A DNA stretch of 64,000 bases from an uncultured Haliea sp. (lineage in GTDB: Bacteria; Pseudomonadota; Gammaproteobacteria; Pseudomonadales; Halieaceae), in the NCBI GenBank assembly GCA_913061145.1, contig CAJXUQ010000015.1:23766-87765 (forward strand), in the 5' to 3' direction. Positions within the stretch are counted from its first letter, which is position 1. Each line of letters opens with the position of its first letter. The notes beneath the pieces were generated by a model that was not told the origin of the DNA, ran no database searches, and saw only the letters and a list, made by a program, of their open reading frames with translations. Shown here one piece after another: positions 54,115-62,556 of the stretch. The position numbers were made by a program, and so were the translations under genes.

Positions 54115-55398
54115 ATGCAACCTGAAGCCCACGTTGACTCATGGTACGCCGCCACGGCCAACCAGAGCCTGTCCTTCCCTCCGCTGCGCGGCGCTGCCAC
54201 GGCGGACGTGTGCATCGTGGGCGGGGGATACACCGGGCTGTCCGCGGCCATCCACCTGCGCCAGCGTGGCTACAGCGTGATCCTGCTGGAAGCCAATCGC
54301 GTCGGCTGGGGTGCGTCGGGGCGCAACGGCGGGCACGTGGGCACCGGGCAGCGCGCCGGCCAGGAGCAGCTGGAGAAATGGGTGGGGCTGCAACAGGCAC
54401 AGGCCCTGTGGCAGCTGGGCCTGGAGGCGGTGGAGACCGTCTGCGACCTCATTGCCGAGCACGACATCGACTGTGACCTGCGCAGCGGCAACCTGCACGT
54501 GGCATCCAAACGCGGCGATGCCGGCGAACTCGCCGCCGATGTCGACCACCTCAACCGGGTGTACGGCTACGACGACATCCGCTACGTAGAGGCCGATGAA
54601 CTGGCCCAGATGACCTCCGGCCAGGGTTTTCACGGTGCCACGCTCGACAGCGGCGCGCGGCACCTGCACCCTCTCAACTATGCCCTGGGCCTCGCGCGCG
54701 CTGCCCGTGACCTGGGCGCTGTGCTGCATGAGGGCAGCCGCGTGACCCGTTACCGGGAAAACGGCAGGGTGGCGGTGTCCACCGCCGAGGGCCGCGTGGA
54801 CTGCAACTACCTGGTTCTGGCCTGCAACGGCTACCTGGAGCGTCTGGAGCCCCGCACCGCGGGGCGCATCATGCCCATCAACAACTATATGCTGGCTACC
54901 GAACCCCTGCCCGAGACGCTGGCGCAACAGCTGATCCGGGACGACTGCTCCATGTCGGACACCCTGTTTGTGGTCAACTACTGGAAACTGTCCGCCGACC
55001 GCCGCCTGCTGTTCGGCGGCGGCGAGTCCTACAGCCGTCGCTTCCCGGCAGACATCAAAGCTTTCGTACGCAAGTACATGCTGCGCATTTACCCGGAACT
55101 GGCGCACACCCGTATCGACTATGGCTGGGGCGGCACACTCGCTATCACGCTCAACCGCATGCCGGATTTCGGTCGGCTGTCGCAGGGCGTGTTTTACGCC
55201 CACGGCTACTCCGGGCACGGCGTACCCACCGCGACGCTGGCCGGCAAGCTGCTGGCGGAGGCCATCAGCGGCAGCGCCGAGCGCTTTGACGTCATGGCCA
55301 GCGTACCCTCGCCGCGTTTCCCCGGCGGCACACTGCTGCGCTGGCCCGGGCTGGTGGCCGGGATGCTGTTCTACAGCCTGCGCGACAGGCTGGGTTAG
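54115..55398 (+). CDS. puuB: FAD-dependent oxidoreductase (gamma-glutamylputrescine oxidase-like)
   Basis: 427 residues of the DAO family. ADVCIVGGGYTGLSAAIHLRQRG binds the FAD ADP part, EANRVGWGASGRNGGHVGTGQR near residue 60 is the PuuB-type flavin region, and HGYSGHGVPTATLAGKLLAEAI closes the site. It oxidises gamma-glutamyl-putrescine to the aldehyde with O2. Divergent from the PuuA-like gene. The epmB gene begins 8 bp later, so these unrelated functions may share a transcript. PuuC and PuuD are absent here. Confidence 0.88.
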   Translation: MQPEAHVDSWYAATANQSLSFPPLRGAATADVCIVGGGYTGLSAAIHLRQRGYSVILLEANRVGWGASGRNGGHVGTGQRAGQEQLEKWVGLQQAQALWQLGLEAVETVCDLIAEHDIDCDLRSGNLHVASKRGDAGELAADVDHLNRVYGYDDIRYVEADELAQMTSGQGFHGATLDSGARHLHPLNYALGLARAARDLGAVLHEGSRVTRYRENGRVAVSTAEGRVDCNYLVLACNGYLERLEPRTAGRIMPINNYMLATEPLPETLAQQLIRDDCSMSDTLFVVNYWKLSADRRLLFGGGESYSRRFPADIKAFVRKYMLRIYPELAHTRIDYGWGGTLAITLNRMPDFGRLSQGVFYAHGYSGHGVPTATLAGKLLAEAISGSAERFDVMASVPSPRFPGGTLLRWPGLVAGMLFYSLRDRLG

Positions 55399-55406
55399 AG
55401 GATGCC

Positions 55407-56426
55407 ATGGCCGCGCTGATACCACTCACGACAGCCCAGCCCGCAGCTGACTGGCGCGCAGCTTTGCGCGACCTGGTGACATCGCCGGAAGCGCTCTGCG
55501 CACTGCTGGAACTCTCGCCGGACGCACTCGGCTGGAGCGCTGCGGCCATGCAGCAGTTCCCGCTGCGCGTGCCGCGTGGTTTCGTGGCGCGCATGCGGGT
55601 TGGAGACCCGCGCGACCCGCTGCTGCTGCAGGTACTCGCCGGGGCCCAGGAAATGCAGCAGGTGGCGGGTTTCACAGCGGACCCCAACGGCGAGACCGGC
55701 CGCGCCAACCCCCACCCGGGCATCATTCACAAATACCGCGGCCGCGTCTTGCTGATTGTCACCGGCAGCTGCGCCATCCACTGCCGTTACTGCTTTCGCC
55801 GGCATTTCCCCTACGCCGACAACCAGAATGGCCGCAATGACTGGCCCGCGGCACTGGCCTACATCGCTGCAGACGACAGCATCAGCGAAGTCATCCTGAG
55901 CGGTGGCGACCCGCTGATGGCCAGCGACCAGCAACTCACCGAACTGGTGCAGCAGGTCGCGGGCATCCCTCACGTGCAGCGCCTGCGGGTACACACACGC
56001 CTGCCGGTGGTCATCCCCGAGCGCGTAACGGACGGCTTGTTGCGGGCGCTCACCCCACCGCGACTGCAAAGTACCCTGGTGGTCCACACCAACCACGCCC
56101 ATGAAATCGATACCGGGGTCGCAGCGGCCTTCCGCAAGGTACGCGGGGCCGACATCACACTGCTCAATCAGACGGTACTGCTGGCCGGCATCAACGATTC
56201 AGTCGATGCCCAGGTCGCACTGAGCGAACGCCTGTTCACGGCCGGTGCACTGCCTTACTACCTGCACCTGCTAGACCGGGTGAGCGGCGCGGCGCATTTC
56301 GACGTGCCTGCGGAACAGGCCCGCAACCTGCACCGCGAGATGGCCGCGCGGCTGCCCGGCTACCTGCTGCCGAGGCTGGTACGGGAAATTGCCGGAGCAC
56401 CCTCAAAAGTTGCGGTCGACGGCTGA
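55407..56426 (+). CDS. epmB: EF-P beta-lysylation protein EpmB
   Basis: 339 residues. Radical SAM lysine-2,3-aminomutase-like enzyme that makes beta-lysine for EF-P. Cluster motif TGSCAIHCRYCFRRHFP (Cys122, Cys126, Cys129), SGGDPLMASD, HTRLPVVIPERVT, LVVHTNHAHEID, LLNQTVLLAGINDS and the PLP-region Lys expected near the C-terminus. Unlike B. subtilis KamA it is short, matching EpmB. Partner efp is not seen next to it; efp and epmA must lie elsewhere. Confidence 0.94.
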   Translation: MAALIPLTTAQPAADWRAALRDLVTSPEALCALLELSPDALGWSAAAMQQFPLRVPRGFVARMRVGDPRDPLLLQVLAGAQEMQQVAGFTADPNGETGRANPHPGIIHKYRGRVLLIVTGSCAIHCRYCFRRHFPYADNQNGRNDWPAALAYIAADDSISEVILSGGDPLMASDQQLTELVQQVAGIPHVQRLRVHTRLPVVIPERVTDGLLRALTPPRLQSTLVVHTNHAHEIDTGVAAAFRKVRGADITLLNQTVLLAGINDSVDAQVALSERLFTAGALPYYLHLLDRVSGAAHFDVPAEQARNLHREMAARLPGYLLPRLVREIAGAPSKVAVDG

Positions 56427-56490
56427 GGGGACTTACAGCGCCCCGCCCCTGCGGTAAGCTGCAGCGCATATTCACCCGGAGGAGCACACC

Positions 56491-57000
56491 ATGACTGTCG
56501 ACAAAGCCGATGCGCAGGGCGCACTGCAGACCCTGCTGGACAAGCAGGCGATTCGCGAACTGAAGTACCGCTACCTGAATGCCTGCGACGACAAATCACC
56601 CGAGCAGGTGACAGCCTGTTTCGCGCCCGGCCCGGTGAACATCAACTTCGGCCATATCGGGCAGTTCGCCAACCGCGAGGACTTTGTTGCGGTGTTTGTC
56701 GCCCTGGGCTGTCACGAGCACATCGTCGACATGCACCACGCGGAGAACATGCTGGTCGAGATTACCGGGGACGACACCGCGCGCGCGCGGGTGGGGCTGC
56801 GTTTCCACAGCATCAACACACAGGACAAGACTACCGTGCAACTCGGCGGTTTCTACGAGGATGAATACCGCCGCATTGACGGCGAGTGGCTGATCAGCGC
56901 CAGCACCTTCAACGTGCGCTCTGCCCTCATCACCGACTACACCAGTGGCAGCGACACCGTGGTGTGGGCGGCCAACCACATGCCGCCGCAGTCCGCCTGA
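56491..57000 (+). CDS. NTF2-like (SnoaL_4) family protein
   Basis: 169 residues. LLDKQAIRELKYRYLNACDDKSPEQVTACFA is the typical start of SnoaL_4 NTF2 folds, followed by the central aromatic-His segment HIVDMHHAENMLVEI and a terminal beta sheet. Members include small dehydratases and isomerases of steroid- or polyketide-like rings. It is convergent with a P450 gene, and both could serve one catabolic route. Confidence 0.85.
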   Translation: MTVDKADAQGALQTLLDKQAIRELKYRYLNACDDKSPEQVTACFAPGPVNINFGHIGQFANREDFVAVFVALGCHEHIVDMHHAENMLVEITGDDTARARVGLRFHSINTQDKTTVQLGGFYEDEYRRIDGEWLISASTFNVRSALITDYTSGSDTVVWAANHMPPQSA

Positions 57001-57003
57001 GCA

Positions 57004-58218
57004 TCATCCCGCCGGCAGGACCGCATCGAACAGCACCGGCAGTTCCCTGACGCCCCGCAACACCGCGCCCTGAGGTCCGGGCTGGGCCGGATCTGCCAGG
57101 CGCAACCCCGGCAGGCGGCCCAGCAGGGCGCCCAGCGAGACTTCGATCTCCGCGCGTGCCAGGTGTGAGCCCAGGCAGAAATGCGGTCCACCGCCAAAGG
57201 TGACGGACTTGTGGTGCGCGCCGCGGTCCAGCCGGAACGTATCGGCATCGGCAAACACCGCCGGGTCTCGATTCGCCGTGGCATTGCCATAAAGCAACGC
57301 CGAATTGGCCGGTATGGTGACGCCTGCCACGTTGATTTGCCGCTCCGTATAGCGCGGCTGCAGGCACACCGCCCCATACAGCCGCAAACCCTCATCCACT
57401 GCGGCCGCATGCAGGGTGGGGTCGGCCAGCAAGCTCTCGCGCAAAGCCTCATCCCGTAACACCGCCCAGAGCAGGCTTCCCAATGACAGATAGGTGGTAT
57501 CCGCGCCGGCGGGGAAGATCAGCCGCACGAAGGAGAAAATCTCCTCATCCGACAGGCGCTTGCCCTCCACTTCGGCGGCCGCCAGTAGGGAGAGCAGGTC
57601 GTCCCGCGGCTGCGCGCGGCGCTGCTGCACAATCGGCGCCAGGTAGGCCGTGATCGCCGCCCGGGCCTCCAGCGCAAGTGACGGGTTCCACGGAAACTGG
57701 AACAGACCATCAAGCCACTGGTGCAGCTCGGGCTCATCTTCCACCGGAATGCCGAGCAAGCCGGTAATCACCTTGAACGGGTAACGGTGGGTGTAGGCGG
57801 ACACCAGATCCACCCCGGAACAACCTCGGAGACTGTCGATCAACTCATCCGCCAGCGGCCGCAGCAGGGTGTCTATACGACGGCGGATGGCGCCGGGGTG
57901 AAAGGCACCCGAAACCAGCAATCGGTTAACCCGATGTTCATCCCCTTCCATACACAGCAGGGTTTTGCCCTGGGCGGGCTCCGAGTGCCGGCGATAGGCC
58001 GGAGCTGCGGGCACACCAGACTCATTGCGGTACAGTGCCGACACGTCCTCGTGGCGCAGGATAATCCAGGCCGTTGCGCCGAGATAATTGACGGGCACCA
58101 CGCGACGCCCGGCATCACGCAGGGCAGCCATGCGCTGGTGAAAGTCCGGCAATGGGTCAGTCGCGAAATCGATCTCCGGATAAACCCGCTCAACGGCGGA
58201 CTGGGTGTCGGTGCACAT
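57004..58218 (-). CDS. Cytochrome P450
   Basis: 404 residues, soluble bacterial type. I-helix AGADTT (237-242), K-helix ExxR EGLR (276-279), and heme-binding FGGGPHFCLG with axial Cys348. Typical electron transfer would need a ferredoxin and reductase, not present in the window. The substrate is not predictable; neighbours (ligase, NTF2-like) suggest a hydrophobic acid or sterol. Confidence 0.95.
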   Translation of the reverse strand: MCTDTQSAVERVYPEIDFATDPLPDFHQRMAALRDAGRRVVPVNYLGATAWIILRHEDVSALYRNESGVPAAPAYRRHSEPAQGKTLLCMEGDEHRVNRLLVSGAFHPGAIRRRIDTLLRPLADELIDSLRGCSGVDLVSAYTHRYPFKVITGLLGIPVEDEPELHQWLDGLFQFPWNPSLALEARAAITAYLAPIVQQRRAQPRDDLLSLLAAAEVEGKRLSDEEIFSFVRLIFPAGADTTYLSLGSLLWAVLRDEALRESLLADPTLHAAAVDEGLRLYGAVCLQPRYTERQINVAGVTIPANSALLYGNATANRDPAVFADADTFRLDRGAHHKSVTFGGGPHFCLGSHLARAEIEVSLGALLGRLPGLRLADPAQPGPQGAVLRGVRELPVLFDAVLPAG

Positions 58219-58262
58219 ACTGTTATTCTCCCTGGAGGCGGCACCCAGCTATCATGCGCCGG

Positions 58263-58625
58263 TCAGAACGGAATGTCGTCATCGCTGTAGCCGGGATCAC
58301 CCGCCTGCTGCGGAAACCCGGCAGACTCAGTGACGGGCGGCGGCGCTGACGCTGCTGCACCTGCGGCGCTGATCTTCCAGCCCTGCAGGTTGTTGAAATA
58401 CCGCCCGTTGTACTCCCGACCGCGGATGTCAAACGTCACCGTGACTTCCTGGCCGGGCTGCAGCCCCTCAAGCAGGCTGATCTTGTCCTGCACAAACTCC
58501 AGGCTGATGTCCTGGGGGTATTTGCCGTCCTCCACCGTCACCACCATTTCGCGCTTGGTAAAGCCGCTGTTGAAGGTCTGGGGTTCCTGGATGAGCTTGA
58601 TCTTGCCGGTGAGGTCGTAGGCCAC
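58263..58625 (-). CDS. DUF3127 domain-containing protein
   Basis: 120 residues. VAYDLTGKIKLIQEPQTFNSGFTKREMVVTVEDG then YPQDISLEFVQDKISLLEGLQPGQEVTVTFDIRGREYNGRYFNNLQGWKI is an OB-like DUF3127 domain, close to single-strand DNA-binding folds; a Pro/Ala-rich linker ends in the acidic tip GYSDDDIPF that resembles SSB C-tails (DDDIPF). GTG start with AAGGAGA upstream; the frame continues to 58685 but this start is better supported. Confidence 0.85.
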   Translation of the reverse strand: MAYDLTGKIKLIQEPQTFNSGFTKREMVVTVEDGKYPQDISLEFVQDKISLLEGLQPGQEVTVTFDIRGREYNGRYFNNLQGWKISAAGAAASAPPPVTESAGFPQQAGDPGYSDDDIPF

Positions 58626-58814
58626 GCGTGTGGATCTCCTTGTATCAGGTGGGTCACTCCGGTGCCACGCGCCCTGCCACGGCACACTCGGGCAGTCAGG
58701 GCGAGAACCGGAATGTAAACATGCCCAGTCTAGTGGGGCGCGGTCAGGATGTGTAGGGCGGGATCCGAATTGATCGCTGAGTGCACCGACCGCTGCTACC
58801 GCCGACGACCGGCG

Positions 58815-60263
58815 TTACGCTGGAAAAAGCAGCGATTTCAGTCGCTTGCGGTCTATCTTGCTGGTGCCGGACTGGGTGCGAGGAAAGGTGTCCAGCAGTG
58901 CGAAGCGCACCTCACCCCACTGGGAGAACTCCTGCCCGACGTGGTCCAGCCGGTCGCGGCTGGGCAGCTCGGCAGCCTCCATGGCAATCACCACTTCCGG
59001 CTCACCCGATGCCGTGACACCTGCAAACAGGCACACGTAATTCACCTGCAGAACGTTCTGCAGGTTCGCCTCAATGGGCGCCACCGCGAGTTTCTGCCCG
59101 GCGAGGTTCACCACATCGGCAGTGCGGCCCAGAATGCGGAATGCGCCGTCTTCGCGCTGTATGGCCTGGTCACCCGGGTAGAAATAGCCGTCGCGAAACG
59201 CCGCGCGGGTGGCCTCCGGGTCATCCATGTAGCCACTGGCATCCAGCTCGGTCAGCTTGATGCGCAATCGACCCTCCTCGTTGACCGCACACAGCTGCCC
59301 CGATGCATTTGCCACTTCGACCACCCGGGCCCCGGTCGAGACCATCCAGCTGAGATCCGCCGGCAGGGCGTAGTCATGCCAGAGAACGCCGAGGCCCACT
59401 TCCGTGCAACCGTAGGAATTGAACACATCGAAGTGCTCACGCAAGATGCCGACGACCCTGGCTGATACGAAACCGCCGCTCATATAGAGAATCGGGCGGG
59501 CGCCCGTTTGGATCGCCATCTGCACCAGACTCTCGCACTCGCTCAGCCGCAGGGCCATGTCCGGGAGCAGTGTTGCCCGCGTGACGCCGCTGCGTACAAA
59601 GGGCTCTACCCAGTCACTGCGCTGATCCAGAATGGCCGTGCCGCCAACGTGCCACACCGAGGTGGGCGCCTTGTAGCCGTTACCCGTCCACAGGCCAAAG
59701 CCCAATGCGTGGTACCGCGTGCTGCTGTCATAGCCCTGGAAATCACAGCGCTCCCTGTCTGATTCGCGTTGCACGCGCGCGGGCACCAAGACCTTCTTGT
59801 ATTTGCCTGATGTTCCCGAGGTGAAGAGGATATGCCCACAGTCATCGACGTCCTCCGCCAGCGGCGGGGTTCCGAAAGCGAGCGCGTCGTCAAATACGGG
59901 TTTGCCCAGGGTCAACACGGGCGCCAGCTCACAGGGCTCCACCGTGTCCGTGTTTTCGCCACACACCACAACGCCCAGCAGAGGCCTGATCTCCAGCGAC
60001 GCCAGCACCTCCAGCGACGCAACACAGATCGTCGTATACCCTCGCGCCTGCAGCGCCAGAGTCGCCACCCAACAGTCGGCCAGGTTGTGCACCATCACCG
60101 CAACCGTCCCCCTGGACTGCGGTAGGGCTCTAGCGACCTCACCGGCCGCCCGGGCAATGGCTCCGGCAAACGCGTGATAGGAAATCGCGTGGTCGTTGTG
60201 GATGATGGCCGGTGCAGACGGTGTGCGTGCGGCGAAATCGAAGATGTATTGCGCGATAAACAT
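58815..60263 (-). CDS. AMP-dependent acyl-CoA synthetase/ligase
   Basis: 482 residues. ANL-superfamily motifs: ILFTSGTSGKYKK (P-loop), NSYGCTEVGLG, GYFYPGDQAIQREDGAFRILGRTADVVNLAG and the C-terminal Lys-bearing GTSKIDRKRL. Shorter than typical acyl-CoA ligases, with an N-terminal domain reduced. It activates a carboxylic acid as adenylate, then thioester, or may act on a carrier. Divergent from a second P450. The frame open to 60551 is longer than needed; ATG 60263 gives the standard AMP-binding start. Confidence 0.9.
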   Translation of the reverse strand: MFIAQYIFDFAARTPSAPAIIHNDHAISYHAFAGAIARAAGEVARALPQSRGTVAVMVHNLADCWVATLALQARGYTTICVASLEVLASLEIRPLLGVVVCGENTDTVEPCELAPVLTLGKPVFDDALAFGTPPLAEDVDDCGHILFTSGTSGKYKKVLVPARVQRESDRERCDFQGYDSSTRYHALGFGLWTGNGYKAPTSVWHVGGTAILDQRSDWVEPFVRSGVTRATLLPDMALRLSECESLVQMAIQTGARPILYMSGGFVSARVVGILREHFDVFNSYGCTEVGLGVLWHDYALPADLSWMVSTGARVVEVANASGQLCAVNEEGRLRIKLTELDASGYMDDPEATRAAFRDGYFYPGDQAIQREDGAFRILGRTADVVNLAGQKLAVAPIEANLQNVLQVNYVCLFAGVTASGEPEVVIAMEAAELPSRDRLDHVGQEFSQWGEVRFALLDTFPRTQSGTSKIDRKRLKSLLFPA

Positions 60264-60375
60264 AAAACGTTCCGGCGGTGGCTTTATGGCTGACCTCCCA
60301 TGATACACCGTCATATGGTCGACGGCGGGGAACGCTGCTACTGTGACACGCAGCGCCCAGCGGGGAGGATCCGGT

Positions 60376-61548
60376 ATGACCGCAGCCACTATCCATGATT
60401 TTGCCCATGAGGACCTTGCCGGGGATGCGCTGCACACCGCCTTGCGCGATGCACGTGAACGGGGCCCCCTGAGTCCTGCGCTGTTCGGCGGACAACCCGC
60501 TTTCCTGATCAGCAGCCACGCGGCACTGGCCGAGGCCTTTCGCGACAACACCCGCTTTCCACCCGCCGATGCCTACCGCATCACCATTGAGCCCGTGCAG
60601 GGCGTCACGTTCCAGACCATGGAGGGGGAGCAACACCGGTTGTATCGCCGGCTGGCGACGCCGGCGTTTCAGTCCCGCGTGGTGGAAGCCATGGAACAGG
60701 AGGGGCTGGCCCGCATCGCCCACGAACTCATCGACCGTCTGGGCGGGCAACGCAGTGCCGATTTCGCCCAGGCGTTCACACACCGCGTGGCCTTCGCCGT
60801 CATCAGCCGCATGCTGGGCATCCCCACCGACCGGGAGGATGTTTTCCGCGACTGGGCCGTGGGCTTCCTCGAGTTTCCTCGGGACCCGGTGCGCTCCCGC
60901 GCCTGCGCAGAACACATTACCCGCTACCTGCTGCCGATTCTGGCACAGCGCAGACGGGAGCCTCGAGAGGACATTCTTTCCGGGCTGGTGCTGGCTGAAG
61001 TGGAGGGGCGCACACTCACCGATGAGGAAATTCTCGCCCACATTCGCCTGCTGTTCAGCGCCGGGGCATCCACTACCACCGATGCGCTGGGCAATCTGGT
61101 CTACACCCTGCTGGCCGATCCGGCACGCTGGCAGGCGTTACTGACCGAACCAGGGCTGCGCACCGGCGCCATCGAAGAGCTGCTGCGCTGGGAAACGCCG
61201 GTGGCGGTGCTGCCGCGGCTATCGGCACCCCACCCCATCGAATTCCACGGCACGGAGATTCCTCCTGCCACATTCTGTCTGTTCGCCATCGCGGCAGCCA
61301 ACCGCGACCCAGCGGTATTCGAGCAACCCGACGTGTTCGATATGCACAGGGACAGCAGCAAGAAACTGCTCAGCTTCGGGCCCGGGCCACGCCTGTGCCC
61401 GGGCATGCACCTGGCGCGCCGACAGCTCGCCGTGGCACTGGACGTCATTCTGGAGCGCCTGCCGGGCCTGCACCTGCTCCACCCACAGGACGCCGTACCG
61501 AGGGGCGCGATTCTGCGTGGGCCGGCGCGGTTGCGGGTGGGCTGGTAG
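60376..61548 (+). CDS. Cytochrome P450
   Basis: 390 residues. I-helix AGASTT (229-234), ExxR near 268-271 (EELLR), and FGPGPRLCPG with Cys341. Starts MTAATIHDFA after GGGGAGGAT. It differs from the 57004 P450 (AGASTTTDAL versus AGADTTYLSL), so the two probably act on different positions or substrates of the same route. Confidence 0.95.
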   Translation: MTAATIHDFAHEDLAGDALHTALRDARERGPLSPALFGGQPAFLISSHAALAEAFRDNTRFPPADAYRITIEPVQGVTFQTMEGEQHRLYRRLATPAFQSRVVEAMEQEGLARIAHELIDRLGGQRSADFAQAFTHRVAFAVISRMLGIPTDREDVFRDWAVGFLEFPRDPVRSRACAEHITRYLLPILAQRRREPREDILSGLVLAEVEGRTLTDEEILAHIRLLFSAGASTTTDALGNLVYTLLADPARWQALLTEPGLRTGAIEELLRWETPVAVLPRLSAPHPIEFHGTEIPPATFCLFAIAAANRDPAVFEQPDVFDMHRDSSKKLLSFGPGPRLCPGMHLARRQLAVALDVILERLPGLHLLHPQDAVPRGAILRGPARLRVGW

Positions 61549-61559
61549 GCCCTTGGGGA

Positions 61560-61676
61560 TTACCTGCGGCGCACCCAACCGCGCCCCGCCAGACCCAGAA
61601 CCATTAGCGCCAGGGTAACGGGCACAGGAACATTCACAACCGGTGGCGGCGGCGTAAACACCGTGGAAAGCGCCTA
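61560..61676 (-). pseudogene. Remnant of a PEP-CTERM protein C-terminus
   Basis: On the minus strand the frame reads VPVPVTLALMVLGLAGRGWVRRR and stop, an obvious PEP-CTERM anchor: Val-Pro motif, hydrophobic helix, basic tail. It opens after a stop at 61674-61676 and has no start codon, so it is a truncated relic, or the end of a gene whose front is lost. A complete PEP-CTERM gene lies 206 bp further on. Confidence 0.65.
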
Positions 61677-61838
61677 CCGCATCAATATCCGCGCCGACTG
61701 ACGCTCCGGTGCGATCACCCTCGTTAGGGTCATCGGTCAAGCGCACGGAGGCAAATAGAGGCGGAATTGCGATTGGGCAACGTTGAGTTTACTGGACTAT
61801 TTTCCTACCCTTCACCGCCAACCGAAAATTACAGGCAC

Positions 61839-61862
61839 AAAAAAGCCTGCACTGGGCAGGCT
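61839..61862 (-). terminator. Rho-independent terminator of the PEP-CTERM gene
   Basis: On the minus strand, AGCCTGC-CCAGT-GCAGGCT forms a 7-bp stem followed by six T. It sits 20 bp downstream of the PEP-CTERM stop codon. Confidence 0.9.
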
Positions 61863-61881
61863 AGTTCAGCAGGTATTAAAG

Positions 61882-62505
61882 TTAAGCTGACTTACGTCGT
61901 GACCAGCCAAGACCTGCCAGACCGAGACCGATGAGAGCCAGGGTCCCTGGCGCCGGTACCACGTTCACCGAAACGTTATCCAGTTGGACCCGGGTTCCGG
62001 CTGACGGGTTGGTTTCGCGCAGAATGAAATCTATCTGGGCGTTGTTGAATACGCCTCTCGAATCAACATCGGAAACGAGGACCGTGCTTTTGAAGCTTAT
62101 GGTATTACCGAAATCAGCGACTTCGCTGCTCTCATCGACAAGTACGCTACTTACGAACCCACCCCCAAGCTGAAAATAGCCGAAAATGACAGAGAAAAAG
62201 TCCGGCTGCTGCGGTTTATTGATTTGCCACTGATAATCGAACGCAATTTCGACCGCTGTACTCGTGGTTGGCAGTTTAAAACCCTGGTTGAACTGGACCG
62301 TTCCAGGCGTACCGGGGCGCCCTACGTGTGCTGTGCCGTTATCAAAAGTAACGCCGGAAGTCCCGCTTAGTACATTGATAGTCCAGCCGCTCAAATCAGT
62401 ATCGAATGTGCCGTTAGTGATCAGGTTAGCGTGAGTTGCCGCAGCAACCCCCCCAAACATCAAAACACCAACAGCCGCATTACGAACAAGAACCTTCAAA
62501 GACAT
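61882..62505 (-). CDS. PEP-CTERM sorting-domain exported protein
   Basis: 207 residues. Signal peptide to AATHA; NLITNGTFDTDLSGWTIN is the standard opening of a family of PEP-CTERM proteins with a carbohydrate-binding-like beta-sandwich. The C-terminus VVPAPGTLALIGLGLAGLGWSRRKSA is a PEP-CTERM signal, cut by exosortase at the Pro-Ala region. The protein would be exported and linked to exopolysaccharide or surface. No exosortase gene is in the window. AGGTAAAGAG ribosome-binding site. Confidence 0.9.
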   Translation of the reverse strand: MSLKVLVRNAAVGVLMFGGVAAATHANLITNGTFDTDLSGWTINVLSGTSGVTFDNGTAHVGRPGTPGTVQFNQGFKLPTTSTAVEIAFDYQWQINKPQQPDFFSVIFGYFQLGGGFVSSVLVDESSEVADFGNTISFKSTVLVSDVDSRGVFNNAQIDFILRETNPSAGTRVQLDNVSVNVVPAPGTLALIGLGLAGLGWSRRKSA

Positions 62506-62540
62506 CTCTTTACCTCAATTTTCTGGATGTTCATGAGTTA

Positions 62541-62556
62541 AGCAATACTCGCTCCA
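62541..62556 (-). promoter_or_regulatory. Sigma-54 promoter of the PEP-CTERM gene
   Basis: Minus-strand TGGAGCG-AGTA-TTGCT (62556 to 62541) matches TGGCACG-N4-TTGCW in 10 of 12 positions, with the critical GG and GC correctly spaced. The start would be about 62530, giving a 25-nt leader with the AGGTAAAG site. PrsR-type regulators of PEP-CTERM systems are sigma-54 activators. Confidence 0.75.

Noticed and set aside
61219..61746. Minus-strand frame over the P450 end
   Set aside because: Antisense to the heme-binding region; GC-rich shadow.
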